DNA from: Salinispora pacifica CNR114 | GTDB lineage: Bacteria; Actinomycetota; Actinomycetes; Mycobacteriales; Micromonosporaceae | DNA length: 64,000 nucleotides | Direction: 5' to 3' | NCBI RefSeq assembly: GCF_000514775.1 | Contig: NZ_AZWO01000016.1 | Span: 8,079 to 72,078, forward strand | Part shown: positions 8,071 to 16,683 of the stretch, piece after piece | Position numbering within the stretch: the stretch's first letter is position 1 | Layout of the letters: the number at the start of each line of letters is the position of its first letter | The notes under the pieces: generated by a model | Told to the model about the DNA's origin: nothing | The model's database searches: none | What the model saw: the letters and a program-made list of their open reading frames with translations, nothing else | Program-made: the position numbers and the translations under genes

Positions 8071-8982
8071 TCAGCCCGGCAGATCGAACAGGTCGGCGGC
8101 GTTGGTCCAGCACACCCGCCGCAACCAGGCGTCGCCCAGGTCGAGTCGGGCCAGCGCGGTGAGCTGGGCGGCGTACGCGTAGGGCAGGTTGGGAAAGTCG
8201 CTGCCGTGCAGCACCTTGCCAGCCAGGCCCAGCTCGCGTAGCCGGGGCAGCTCCGCGGCGGGGAAGGGCACGGCCTGGTCGAAGAACGGGGTGAAGGCCA
8301 TGGTGGTGTCCAGCCGTACGTTCTCGTACCGGTCGGTGAGGTCGAGGAAGGCCGTGTAGTCGGGTGCGCCGAGGTGCGCCACCACCGCGGCGAGTCGCGG
8401 GTGCCGGGCGAGTAGGGCGGCGAAGGGGCCGGGGCCGGTGTGTGCGGTACCGGCCGGAGCGTGTCCGGCGTGCACCACCACCGGCACCCCGGCGTCGGCG
8501 AGCAGCCCCCACACCGGATCGAGCAGCGGATCGGTCGGGGCAAACCCGCCGACCTGCACGTGCACCTTGAACACCCGGGCACCGGCGGTGAGCGCCTCGG
8601 TGACGTAGTGGGGTGCCGCCGGCTCGGGGAAGAACGTGGCCGAGGGGAGACAATCCGGGTTCGCGCGGGCGAAGTCGAGGGTCCAGGAGTTCAGGTCGGC
8701 GGCCATCGCGGGGCGGTGCGCGTACGCCAGGGCAGTGAACGCCCGTACGCCCATCCGGCGCAGGTGCGCCAACCGCTCCGCGTCGCTCCACCGGTAGCGG
8801 ATGGGCCAGGTGGTACCGAGGAGTGGACCGGCCCCGTCGAAGTACGCCCACACCCGACGCAGCAGCCGGGGCGGGAGGAAGTGCACGTGTACGTCGGCGA
8901 TGCCGGGTAGGCCGAGCCCCTGCCAGAACGCCGGGACGTCGGCGTCGTTGGCCTCGTTGGCCTCGTCGATGGTCACCGGCAC
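8071..8982 (-). CDS. Amidohydrolase family protein (amidohydrolase 2 type TIM barrel)
   Basis: A metal-dependent hydrolase or decarboxylase. The first metal site is DVHVHF near residue 20, a central His appears in VVVHAGHAP, and the late Asp occurs in VLHGSDFPNLPY. At about 303 residues it fits the Amidohydro_2 family (ACMSD/uracil-hydrolase-like). The frame is open much further upstream, but those codons are the shadow of the next gene. GTG 8982 or GTG 8976 starts five or more bases after the upstream stop, with GAGG nearby. It is probably co-transcribed with the membrane hydrolase gene upstream. The substrate is unknown. Confidence 0.75.
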   Translation of the reverse strand: MPVTIDEANEANDADVPAFWQGLGLPGIADVHVHFLPPRLLRRVWAYFDGAGPLLGTTWPIRYRWSDAERLAHLRRMGVRAFTALAYAHRPAMAADLNSWTLDFARANPDCLPSATFFPEPAAPHYVTEALTAGARVFKVHVQVGGFAPTDPLLDPVWGLLADAGVPVVVHAGHAPAGTAHTGPGPFAALLARHPRLAAVVAHLGAPDYTAFLDLTDRYENVRLDTTMAFTPFFDQAVPFPAAELPRLRELGLAGKVLHGSDFPNLPYAYAAQLTALARLDLGDAWLRRVCWTNAADLFDLPG

Positions 8983-8987
8983 CGCCG

Positions 8988-9797
8988 TCAGACCTCGATG
9001 TTGAAGCGATTGAGCAGGTGCGGGGCGACCAGCCCGATGGCGGAGAGTACCGCGACGATGGTGAGCGCGGTCCGGACGAACACCACCTCGGTCTTGCCGC
9101 CCGCCCGGAGTGCGATCGAGTCCGGCAGACTGATCATCCGCCACATCCGACGTTTGATCGGGATTGGCCAGAGGATCGGCACCCCGGCCCGAGTGATCAT
9201 GTCGCCGAGGATGTGGACGAAGCAGCCGACGCCGACGGCCAGCCCGATCATCGGGTATCCGCGGTCTCCCGGCAGGGTGGCGAAGGTGAACCACGCCGCG
9301 GCGAGCGAGGCGAGGGTCACCACGAGCCAGCCGGCGCGTTCGGCCCAATCGTCGAAGAGGCCGCGCAGGGCGAGACCGAACATGAAGAAGAGGATGCCGA
9401 TCACGGCCCACTTGCCGTACGCGGCGCAGAGCGCGGTGGTGCCCCAGCCGACCAGCACGGTGAAGGGGATGGTGTGGGTCAGGGTGCGGTGCCCGTTGGT
9501 GCGGCGCGGGTCCCGACTCAGCTTCGTCGCATAGTAGACGCCGAGCGACACCTTCTCGGTCACCTCGGCGACGAAGAGGGAGACGACGCCGAAGGTGCGG
9601 GCGACCGTGGCGCCACCCTGGTTTCGGGTGACCTTGCCGGAGAGGTCGAGGTCCGGAAAGAGCGCACCCCCCGCGCAGACCGCGGTGCCGACGGCGAGTG
9701 CGAGCGGCGACTGCTCGTAGCCGGCGAAGTGGTCCAGCGCCAAGGAGCCGGCCAGCCACACCGTCGCGCCAGACAGCGCGTGCGACGGTCCCATCAT
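8988..9797 (-). CDS. YdjM/DUF457-family membrane-bound metal-dependent hydrolase
   Basis: An integral membrane protein of 269 residues. It opens MMGPSHALSGATVWLAG, with the family's N-terminal His that binds metal. It also carries ALFPDLDLSGK, the block TNGHRTLTHTIPF (His residues) and CFVHILGDMITRAG. These are the conserved metal ligands of the YdjM family, whose E. coli member is SOS-induced. Five to six hydrophobic helices are visible. ATG 9797 (or 9794) follows GGGGAGGGTGAG. It is the first gene of a two-gene unit with the amidohydrolase and diverges from the HAD phosphatase gene. Confidence 0.75.
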   Translation of the reverse strand: MMGPSHALSGATVWLAGSLALDHFAGYEQSPLALAVGTAVCAGGALFPDLDLSGKVTRNQGGATVARTFGVVSLFVAEVTEKVSLGVYYATKLSRDPRRTNGHRTLTHTIPFTVLVGWGTTALCAAYGKWAVIGILFFMFGLALRGLFDDWAERAGWLVVTLASLAAAWFTFATLPGDRGYPMIGLAVGVGCFVHILGDMITRAGVPILWPIPIKRRMWRMISLPDSIALRAGGKTEVVFVRTALTIVAVLSAIGLVAPHLLNRFNIEV

Positions 9798-10013
9798 GCC
9801 CGCTCACCCTCCCCGGATCCCGGACGCCCAGCAGCTACGTCACTGTAGTGCAGTGGGGGCACCACTCGGGAGCGCACCCGCCTCCGAACGGGACGGTACG
9901 GTCCGGAGGAGCTCGGATCCGGCCGCTGGCTGCCCCGGCACTGGGGCGAGAAATGAGGTGACCGGGTTGGTGGGGGCGGCTACGGTGGCGCCGATTGTTG
10001 ACGGGAGGGTGAC

Positions 10014-10715
10014 ATGACAGGTGCACGCCGACACGGGCAGGTGCTCATCTTCGATGCCGACGACACGCTCTGGGAGAACAACATCGTCTTCGAGCGGGTC
10101 ATCGAGGACTTTCTGACCTGGGTGGAGCACCCGACCCTGGAGCGCACCGAGATCCGTATGATCCTCGACGACATCGAGCGGGCCAACGCGGTCGTGCACG
10201 GCTACGGCAGCAAGGTCTTTCTGCGCAGTCTCGGTGAGTGTTTCGAGCGGCTGCGGGAGCGGCCGGCCACGGCCGCCGAGCGGCGGGGAATCGAGGAGCT
10301 GGCCGTCGCCCTGGTCGAGCACCGGGTGGAGCTGATGCCGGGGGTGGCCGCGGCGTTGGACGAGTTGGCCGGCCGGCACGAGCTGTTCCTGCTCACCAAG
10401 GGCGACCAGGAGGAACAGCAGCGAAAGCTGGACGCCTCGGACCTGCTGCAGCACTTCCGGGCCGCGCACATTGTGCCGGAGAAGGACGTGACCACCTACC
10501 GGTGGCTGGCCAATGAGCACGACTTCGCGCCGTCGCGTGCCTGGATGATCGGGAACTCCCCGAAGTCGGACATTCTTCCGGCTCGGGCGGCTGGCATGAA
10601 CGCCGTCTACCTCCCGAACGAGCACACCTGGGTGTTGGAGGACGACGCGTTGGACCACGACGACGCGGCGGTGCTACACCTCACCGCCTTCCCCGACCTG
10701 CTGCGTCACTTCTGA
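10014..10715 (+). CDS. HAD-superfamily hydrolase
   Basis: A haloacid-dehalogenase-type phosphatase of 233 residues. Motif I is VLIFDADDTLWENN (nucleophile and acid Asp pair), motif II LFLLTKGD (Thr), motif III around PEKDVTTY, and motif IV MIGNSPKSDILPARAAG. The helical cap between motifs I and II is consistent with subclass I. ATG 10014 has GGGAGGG seven bases upstream. The substrate is not predictable; phosphoglycolate- and nucleotidase-like members exist. Transcription is closed by the strong hairpin immediately after the stop. Confidence 0.8.
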   Translation: MTGARRHGQVLIFDADDTLWENNIVFERVIEDFLTWVEHPTLERTEIRMILDDIERANAVVHGYGSKVFLRSLGECFERLRERPATAAERRGIEELAVALVEHRVELMPGVAAALDELAGRHELFLLTKGDQEEQQRKLDASDLLQHFRAAHIVPEKDVTTYRWLANEHDFAPSRAWMIGNSPKSDILPARAAGMNAVYLPNEHTWVLEDDALDHDDAAVLHLTAFPDLLRHF

Positions 10716-10719
10716 TGTG

Positions 10720-10753
10720 GAGCGCTCCGCCGCTGCTGGTGGGCGGAGCGCTC
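10720..10753. terminator. Bidirectional hairpin between convergent genes
   Basis: GAGCGCTCCGCC (10720-10731) and GGCGGAGCGCTC (10742-10753) form a perfect 12-base-pair stem with a 10-base loop. It starts five bases after the HAD gene and overlaps the last codon of the convergent 89-residue gene, so it can serve both strands. There is no T-run, as usual in high-GC actinobacteria. Confidence 0.75.
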
Positions 10754-11021
10754 ACACGTCCGTGCCGCGGACGATTGCCACCGCCACCCGACAGAACTCG
10801 TCCATGTCGGGCTGGAACCCGGCCGCGATGTCCGGGTGTAGACCGGAGCGGGTCTCGTCCAGCAGCCGTTGGCAGACCTGCTCGACCGGCTCGCCGGCGT
10901 AGCTTTCCCGGACCCGGTCGGTGGCGGCCTGAAGCGCCGAGGTCAGCTGCTCCTCCAGCGGGCCACGCAGCTTCTTCTGTACCGGGTCCCGGGGATCCAG
11001 CGTGACGTGTGGCTCGGACAT
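10752..11021 (-). CDS. Conserved hypothetical protein, 89 residues
   Basis: A small acidic soluble protein with no signal peptide or membrane helix. It is predicted largely helical (LEEQLTSALQAATDRVRESY, VEQVCQRLLDETRSGL). No family is recognised. GGAG-like bases precede ATG 11021, and coding character is good. It is convergent with the HAD gene and upstream of nothing obvious. Homologues are likely confined to Micromonosporaceae (inference). Confidence 0.6.
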   Translation of the reverse strand: MSEPHVTLDPRDPVQKKLRGPLEEQLTSALQAATDRVRESYAGEPVEQVCQRLLDETRSGLHPDIAAGFQPDMDEFCRVAVAIVRGTDV

Positions 11022-11068
11022 CGGCGCTCCCTTCCTCGGCGACCGGGTACCCCGCCCGTTGGCGTCGG

Positions 11069-11500
11069 TTACACCGCGGTCGGCACGGCGGCGACCCGCA
11101 CCTCGTACGAGTAGTCCTCCGCCGGCTCCTCCCGGTACGTCATTGTTCTGATCTGCCGGTCATCGTCGTAGAGTGCGACGTCCACCAGGACGCCGAGGTG
11201 GGCCAGACCGATGCTGGCCACCCGCTTCTTGTCCTGGAGCACCGCACACACCCCGCCGAGTAGCGTGCTGGCGTCGGATGTGCGGTGCCCCGGCGGGCAG
11301 CGCAGCACGAGGTCTACTTCGATCGGCCCGGACAACGGGGTCCAGCCGGTGTGCTGAGCCGCCGCACAGGCCGCTTGAAGTAGGGCACGGACCCTCGTTG
11401 CCTGCCGATGCCCGGCGGCGAAGATGGACAACGCTTCGGTTTTGACCGGTGGCAGGCCGCTCACCTTGACGGTCAGGGCGACAGCGCGGGTGTCCTGCAC
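11069..11500 (-). CDS. RusA-like protein (degenerate Holliday-junction-resolvase fold), hypothetical
   Basis: A 143-residue protein. The block IEVDLVLRCPPGHRTSDAS followed by a helix and then VALYDDDRQIRTMTYREE follows the RusA pattern. In RusA-family resolvases a D-x-DN-x2-K helix is followed by a strand carrying paired Asp residues and a basic tail. The DN-K helix is altered here (TSDASTLLGG), so nuclease activity is doubtful. A GGAGG-like sequence lies upstream of ATG 11500. It stands alone, with no phage genes near it. This is a fold guess, not a firm assignment. Confidence 0.45.
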   Translation of the reverse strand: MQDTRAVALTVKVSGLPPVKTEALSIFAAGHRQATRVRALLQAACAAAQHTGWTPLSGPIEVDLVLRCPPGHRTSDASTLLGGVCAVLQDKKRVASIGLAHLGVLVDVALYDDDRQIRTMTYREEPAEDYSYEVRVAAVPTAV

Positions 11501-11692
11501 AACGGCACCTCCTTGTTGCGGACGATCCTGCCCAATCAGCGACGCAGCGGTGTGGGTTCGCCGGAAAACCGGCCGATCGGGCGGGCAGGGTTGGCCGAGG
11601 CGTGTCGACGTCGCTGGCGAACGCGCAGGTAAGGCTAGTCCACCTGGTGCGCTCTGGGTAACTGTTCGCTCACTCGACGAGATGTTGCCCGG

Positions 11693-12598
11693 CTAGGATG
11701 CGGTCGAGGTGGACCGAATGAACTCCACGATCACCTTACCGAGCTGCTCTCCCGCGTCCTCTTGGAGGAAGTGCCCGGCTCCCCTGAGCACCGGGTGGTC
11801 GAGTCCGGCAGCACCCGGTACGCTGCGGCGCAGCACCGGTGCCATCCCCCCGGTGATCGGATCCTGGTCGCTGAACGCCACCAGGAACGGGCGCTCCCAA
11901 CGGGAGAGTTCGGTCCAGGCGGCGCGGTTGGCGGTGCTGGCCGGATCGTCTGGTGCGGTCGGCACCAGGGTGGGCATGGTGCGGACGCCGGCGAGGTAGG
12001 ACTCGTCCGGGAACGGCGCGTCGTACGCTGCCAGCTCCGCCTCGGTCAGCTCGCTCTGGCAGCCCGACTGCACCAGCCGGGACACCGTCAGCTCGGGGGC
12101 CGTCTCGACCATCCGCCGGAACTGCCACCAGAGCTCCGGCATCGGCTGATCACCGGTGGGCAGCCCGGTGTTGGCAGCCACCACCCGGGCGAAGCGGTCC
12201 GGGTGCTCGGCGACCAGGCGGAGTCCGATCAGGCCGCCCCAGTCCTGCCCGACCAGCGTCACCCCGGTCAGGCCCAGCTTGTCGAAGGCGAAGCTGCGGA
12301 TCCACTCGACGTGCCGGGCGTAGCTGTGCTCGCTGCGCTCGGCCGGCTTGTCGGACCGGCCGAAGCCGATGAGATCCGGTGCGATGGCCCGCAGTCCGGC
12401 GTCGGCAAGCACCGGGATGACCTTCCGGTACAGGAATGACCAGCTGGGTTCCCCGTGCAACAGCAGCACCGGTTGGCCATCCGCCGGGCCGGCCGTGACG
12501 TAGGCCATCCGTAGGCCGTCCAGGTCGACGTGGTGGGGCTCGTAGGGGAAATCGGGCAGGTTGGTGAACCGGCTGTCCGGAGTACGCAGTGCAGACAT
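11693..12598 (-). CDS. Haloalkane dehalogenase
   Basis: An alpha/beta hydrolase of the DhaA/DhlA type that replaces a carbon-bound halogen with hydroxyl (EC 3.8.1.5 family). The oxyanion/halide segment is LLLHGEPSWSFLYRKV, the nucleophile Asp is in LVGQDWGGLIGL, and the late His is in GAGHFLQEDAGEQL. At 301 residues it has family length. ATG 12598 is preferred over the in-frame TTG 12607. Its natural substrate is unknown, and many such actinobacterial genes are orphan. It lies downstream of, and on the same strand as, the D-hydroxyacid dehydrogenase gene. Confidence 0.8.
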   Translation of the reverse strand: MSALRTPDSRFTNLPDFPYEPHHVDLDGLRMAYVTAGPADGQPVLLLHGEPSWSFLYRKVIPVLADAGLRAIAPDLIGFGRSDKPAERSEHSYARHVEWIRSFAFDKLGLTGVTLVGQDWGGLIGLRLVAEHPDRFARVVAANTGLPTGDQPMPELWWQFRRMVETAPELTVSRLVQSGCQSELTEAELAAYDAPFPDESYLAGVRTMPTLVPTAPDDPASTANRAAWTELSRWERPFLVAFSDQDPITGGMAPVLRRSVPGAAGLDHPVLRGAGHFLQEDAGEQLGKVIVEFIRSTSTAS

Positions 12599-12641
12599 GG
12601 CAGTCAATATCGCACAGTGCGCCGGTGTGCGGTTAGCGCGC

Positions 12642-13643
12642 TCAGCGGACCCGGGCCGACTGGGAGACGGCGTCCGCTCCTTCCCGCTCGATGGTGGTGA
12701 GGCTGTCGATCGTGGTGGCGGCGATGTTGCGCATCGCGTCCTCGGTAAAGAAGGCCTGGTGACCGGTGATCAACACGTTGGGGAAGGTGTTGAGCCGGGA
12801 GAAGTCGTCGTCATCGAGGACCCGGTCGGAGAGGTCCTCGAAGAACAGGTCGGTCTCCTCCTCGTACACGTCGAGACCGAGATAGCCGATCTGGCCGTTC
12901 TTGAGCCCGTCGATCACCGCCCGGGTGTCCACCAGCGCCCCACGGCTGGTATTGATCAGCATTACCCCCCGGCGCATCTGGGCGATCCGTTCGGGATTGA
13001 TCAGGTGCTCGGTGTCCGGGGTCAGCGGGCAGTGCAGGGTGATGACGTCCGAGTCGCTCAGCAGGCGGGGCAGCGGCACGTACTCGATCCCGGCCGCGGC
13101 CACCGCGTCGTCCGGGTACGGGTCACTGGCGATGACCCGGCAGCCGAACCCGGACAGGATGCGGGCCACACAGAAGCCGATCTTCCCGGTGCCGACGACG
13201 CCGACCGTCCGACCGTGCAGGTCGAAGCCGAGTAGCCCGGTGAGCGCGAAGTTGTGCTCCCGGACCCGGTTGTAGGCCCGGTAGACCTTGCGATTGAGGG
13301 CGAGGATCAGGGCAACCGTGTGCTCGGCCACGGCGTACGGGGAGTACTCCGGCACCCGGACCACGGTGAGGCCGAGCCGGCGGGCGGTGGCCAGATCCAC
13401 GTGGTTGAAGCCGGCGGAGCGGAGCGCGATCAGGCGGACGCCGTCCGCGGCCAGCCGCTCCAGCACCTCGGTGCCGAGGTCGTCGTTGACGAACGCGCAG
13501 ACCGCCGCTGCGCCGCTGGCGAGCTTGGCGGTCTGCGGGGTCAGTCGGGGCTCGAGGAATTCCAGGTCGTGGCCGTCTGCTGGGTTGGCTGCCGACAGGA
13601 ACTCCCGGTCGTACGGCTTTGTGCTGAACACCGACACGCGCAT
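12642..13643 (-). CDS. D-2-hydroxyacid dehydrogenase (D-lactate dehydrogenase, LdhA-like)
   Basis: An NAD-dependent D-isomer-specific 2-hydroxyacid dehydrogenase of 333 residues, reducing pyruvate or a similar 2-oxoacid. The Rossmann motif is [20 protein letters not shown]. The substrate Arg lies in [13 protein letters not shown] and [10 protein letters not shown], the Glu in [13 protein letters not shown] and the His in [12 protein letters not shown]. The [15 protein letters not shown] segment is typical of the LdhA subgroup. GGGAGG lies directly before ATG 13643. It may share a transcript with the haloalkane dehalogenase downstream (44-base gap). Confidence 0.85.
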   Translation of the reverse strand: MRVSVFSTKPYDREFLSAANPADGHDLEFLEPRLTPQTAKLASGAAAVCAFVNDDLGTEVLERLAADGVRLIALRSAGFNHVDLATARRLGLTVVRVPEYSPYAVAEHTVALILALNRKVYRAYNRVREHNFALTGLLGFDLHGRTVGVVGTGKIGFCVARILSGFGCRVIASDPYPDDAVAAAGIEYVPLPRLLSDSDVITLHCPLTPDTEHLINPERIAQMRRGVMLINTSRGALVDTRAVIDGLKNGQIGYLGLDVYEEETDLFFEDLSDRVLDDDDFSRLNTFPNVLITGHQAFFTEDAMRNIAATTIDSLTTIEREGADAVSQSARVR

Positions 13644-13729
13644 CAGGAACCTCCCGGTGAAACCCTACGGCCTGTGTGTTTGCCCGCGAAGGGCGGGTTG
13701 TCGACTGGGATCTACGGCGGCTGACACCG

Positions 13730-13852
13730 CCCGGCCCCGCCGTGGGTTGACGCTGATCGCAGCCTCCGCGTGCGTCTTCGTCGCCGGGTTGGTGACTTTC
13801 GGTGTGGGCTCGCTCGGTGCCGGTCTGGGCTGCTGCTCGGCGGTGGGGTCAC
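13730..13852 (+). pseudogene. Mosaic remnant of a DHA2-type MFS exporter gene
   Basis: Three short pieces of the MFS genes found at 22.9 and 24.7 kb are joined here. The first encodes RPRRGLTLIAASACVF (compare RPRRRLTLVAAAACIF), the second GLVTFGVGSLGAGLG (compare GLVIFGLGSLGAGLG), and the third matches the DNA for LLGGGVT. The intervening parts of the parent gene are missing, so this is a twice-deleted relic and not a gene. It lies between the D-hydroxyacid dehydrogenase and an AraC pseudogene. Confidence 0.65.
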
Positions 13853-14711
13853 CGGTACGGCCCGGGCGTGGTGGTACCCGGGATCGCCCGGAGCCCTGCC
13901 GACGGTGCGGCGGCGAGGACGGTAGCTCGTCGGCCGAGGTGCACCCAGGTGGAAACTGGACAACGCCCCGCTCTACGGCCGGTGCCACCGCGTCCCGAGT
14001 TCTGCTCGGGCGTCGAGTGGGTACGTCCGGTCCAGGCGTGGAACGCACGGTAGAACGAGCTGGGTTCGCCGTAGCCGAGGAGGAACGCGATCTCGGCTAC
14101 CGAGAGGTGCCCTTCGCTGAGATAGCGGTGGGCGATCGCTCGCCTGGTGTCGTTGAGTACGGTCTGGAAGGTGGTGCCTTCGCTTTTCAACTGACGTTGC
14201 AGGGTGCGGGTACCCATCATCAGTTTGCGGGCCACGCCGTCGACGGTGCCTCGGCCGCTGGGCAACAGTTCGAGCAGGGCGGCCTGTACCCGTTGACGTA
14301 CGGTGGAGCCGCGCTCCAGGTGGGCGAGTCGTCTGCGGAGCTCCGGCTCGAAGAACTCCCACATCGGCTCGTTCGCGGTGAGGAACGGTCGGGCCGAGTC
14401 CCGGGCGCTGAAGGTCACGGTGAAACGCTCGGTCTGCCGTACGCGGATTCCGAGGTAGTCGGCGAGTGCGGCGGCGGCGGACGGTGGCTGGGCGCTGGTG
14501 ACGGCGATCGGCACCACCCTTGTCCGGGTGGCCAGTCGGGCCAGAGCGACCCACCAGACGAGCTCGGTCGTTGTCAGGACTTCCGGGGCCGGTGGTGTGG
14601 CGGCCAGTGCAGTTCCACCTCGAGCCCCGCACCGGTGGTGGTGATGGTGAGTCGTAGCGGTCCGATGAGCGCCTTGTACCTGGCGATGCGGGCAGCGGCT
14701 CGGGGGCTCAC
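13849..14711 (-). pseudogene. AraC-family regulator pseudogene (N-terminally truncated, two frameshifts)
   Basis: The C-terminal AraC DNA-binding domain is clear: VARKLMMGTRTLQRQLKSEG and VAEIAFLLGYGEPSSFYRAF. Upstream parts of the effector domain are also seen (EVLTTTELVWWVALARLATR). Reading further upstream requires a frame change near 14600, after which the frame gives RAAARIARYKALIGPLRLT. That frame begins at GTG 14711, overlapping the SDR stop, so roughly the first 90-100 residues of a normal OruR/ArgR-type regulator are absent. A second shift near 14020 replaces the usual ending PLDARAELG. Three lesions make a functional product unlikely. A sequencing error could explain one shift but not the missing N-terminus. 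Confidence 0.7.
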
Positions 14712-15625
14712 ACCGTGAGTGCAACGCCCGTCTCTCGCTCAGAGACCTGCCACAGCGTGCGGATGGCGGCACCGGCCCCGGGGCGTAGGACCGGCAGCCG
14801 GACGGCGCGGCCGCTGTTGACGAACCGCGGGCCGTAGAACTGGCCACCCCTGGTGTCCGGGTCGGTGGCGGCGCGGATCTGGGGCATCGCGCCGTTGACG
14901 ACCCCCATGCCGGTGCGCCGGGCCATCCAGGCGAAGAGGGCGCCCAGCCAACCACCACCACCCTGTTCGACCGTGTGGACCTGTAGGTCGCTGCTGGTCA
15001 GGCCTGGGTGCGCGAGGAGGCTCTGGGCCTTCGCTCCGGCCCGGTCGAACTCCTGTTGCAAGCCGATGGCGAAGTGGTAGTTGGCGAGCTTGGACTGGCC
15101 GTAGGCGCGCCACGGGCCGTAGGTGCCGTTCAGGTGTGGATTGTTCGGATCGACCGAGCGCCCGAAGTGGTGGGCTGTTGACGTCACGGTCACGACCCGG
15201 GCGGCGGGAGCGGCCAGGATTGCCGGCATCAGCAACGCCGTCAACGTCCAGTGCCCGAGGTGGTTGACTCCGAACTGCATCTCGTACCCGTCGGTGGTCC
15301 GGCGCTCTGGCAGCGCCATCAGCCCGGCGTTGTTGACCAGGATGTCGATCTGGTCGTGCCGGGCCAGGATGTGCTCGGCGGCCTGTCTCACCGATGCCTG
15401 TGAGCCGAGATCGAGCTCGACCAGTTCCAGGGAGGCGGTCGGGGTCTCCGCCCGGATCTTCGCCACCGCCTTTGTCGCTTTGTCCTGATTACGCACCGCC
15501 ATCACCACATGCGCACCCCGGCTGGCGAACACCTTCGCGGTCTCCAACCCCAGGCCCCCGTTCGCGCCGGTGACCACCGCCGTGCTGCCGGTCAGGTCCG
15601 GAACAGATTCGCGAGTATATTCCAC
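14708..15625 (-). CDS. SDR-family NAD(P)-dependent oxidoreductase
   Basis: A classical-to-extended short-chain dehydrogenase of 305 residues. The cofactor motif is TGANGGLGLETA at residues 19-30, and D-L-G follows in VELDLGS. The structural NNAG is in ILVNNAGLMAL. The catalytic Ser lies in VTVTSTAHHF and the Tyr-Lys pair in YGQSKLANYHF. The family is close to retinol-dehydrogenase/WW-oxidoreductase-like SDRs. The start ATG 15625 (MEYTRES) is supported by a decayed paralogue at 24.3 kb that begins MKYTREL. The gene diverges from a HAD phosphatase gene, and the AraC pseudogene overlaps its stop. Confidence 0.85.
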   Translation of the reverse strand: MEYTRESVPDLTGSTAVVTGANGGLGLETAKVFASRGAHVVMAVRNQDKATKAVAKIRAETPTASLELVELDLGSQASVRQAAEHILARHDQIDILVNNAGLMALPERRTTDGYEMQFGVNHLGHWTLTALLMPAILAAPAARVVTVTSTAHHFGRSVDPNNPHLNGTYGPWRAYGQSKLANYHFAIGLQQEFDRAGAKAQSLLAHPGLTSSDLQVHTVEQGGGGWLGALFAWMARRTGMGVVNGAMPQIRAATDPDTRGGQFYGPRFVNSGRAVRLPVLRPGAGAAIRTLWQVSERETGVALTV

Positions 15626-15687
15626 CGAACCTCCCCCCTTTGGTCGTCCGTGTCAGCAAGTCTGATCCACGAACGGCGCCACGGCAC

Positions 15688-15702
15688 TGGCGGAATACGC
15701 CA
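15688..15702. promoter_or_regulatory. Short inverted repeat in the divergent SDR/HAD promoter region
   Basis: TGGCG (15688-15692) and CGCCA (15698-15702) are perfect arms around a five-base spacer, in the 248-base region between the divergent SDR and HAD genes. It may be an operator of the lost AraC protein or of another regulator. Nothing else is recognised in this interval. Confidence 0.25.
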
Positions 15703-15873
15703 ATCTCGTATCACCTGACGACAGGGCTCGTGTCGCTTGCCGCCGTCGTACCCCGGTATCAGCCTGGGGTCTGCCCCGTACCACTCGGGTGTCGCGGTGA
15801 CCTCGCCGCCGGGCCAGCCGCAGATACGGCTAATCGGTCCGTACCCGGTAGGACCGGTGCTAAAACGAATCAC

Positions 15874-16683
15874 GTGATTGCCAAGGGCGAGCGAACTCCA
15901 TCCGGCGAGCACGGTGACCACACCGGACGGGAGTCTGCGCCCGGTGCCGCCGGACCGCTGCTGGTGCTCTGGGACATCGACGGCACCCTGATCGACAACG
16001 GTGGGGTGAGCAAGGAGGCGTACGCGTTGACCTTCACCCGGTTGACCGGCCGGCCCCCGGAGCACCCGATTGTTCCCGCGGGCAGGACCGATCCCGCGGT
16101 CCTGCGGCTGGTGCTGCGACAGCACGGCATCGACGCCACACCGGACGTGATGGCACAGGCGGTTGAGGAACTGAACAGAGTGTTCGGATCGCTCATGTCG
16201 CGGTTGGCGGAACGTGGACACGTCCAGATGGGGGCACCGGCGGCCATCGCGGCGTTGGCCGGGCGGGGCGACGTGGTCCAGTCCGTGCTGACGGGAAACA
16301 CGCGGCACAACGCCCAGGTCAAGGTCTCCGTATTCGGGTTGGCCGGTGCCCTCGACTACGAGGTGGGCGCGTACGGCTCGGACACCGAGGTGCGTGCCGA
16401 CCTGGTGCCGGTCGCGCGAAGGAAGGCCACGGCGAAGTACGGGATCCCATTCCCGCCGGCCCCTACGGTGCTGATCGGGGACACCCCACGGGACATCAGG
16501 GCTGGTCGGTCCAGCGGCGTGTTCGCGGTGGGGGTGGCCACCGGCGCGTACGGTGTCGACGCACTGACCGCCAGCGGAGCCAACGCGGTTCTTCCCGACC
16601 TCCGAGACACCAGCGCCGTGGTCGGTGCGGTGCTCGGGGCGCGGCGCGACCGGCCGGGGAGGCCCACCGATGAGACGGGTTGA
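15874..16683 (+). CDS. HAD-superfamily phosphatase
   Basis: A phosphatase of the phosphoglycolate-phosphatase type. Motif I is LLVLWDIDGTLIDNGG, motif II SVLTGNTRHNAQVK, and motif IV VLIGDTPRDIRAGRSSG. The helical cap follows motif I. The open frame begins at 15640, but codons before about 15870 look non-coding. GTG 15874 is the most plausible start (269 residues), although its ribosome site is weak. Its last 14 bases overlap the next gene, so the two are translationally coupled. It diverges from the SDR gene. Confidence 0.7.
   Translation: MIAKGERTPSGEHGDHTGRESAPGAAGPLLVLWDIDGTLIDNGGVSKEAYALTFTRLTGRPPEHPIVPAGRTDPAVLRLVLRQHGIDATPDVMAQAVEELNRVFGSLMSRLAERGHVQMGAPAAIAALAGRGDVVQSVLTGNTRHNAQVKVSVFGLAGALDYEVGAYGSDTEVRADLVPVARRKATAKYGIPFPPAPTVLIGDTPRDIRAGRSSGVFAVGVATGAYGVDALTASGANAVLPDLRDTSAVVGAVLGARRDRPGRPTDETG

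Noticed and set aside
8071..9807. One 578-codon reverse ORF joining two genes
   Set aside because: The first half is the shadow of the YdjM-like gene in another frame. Amidohydrolase motifs begin only after GTG 8982.
13288..14718. Forward open frame of 476 codons over the dehydrogenase and AraC regions
   Set aside because: Only a short inner part (13730-13852) has meaning, as an MFS relic. The rest is antisense to the dehydrogenase and AraC sequences.
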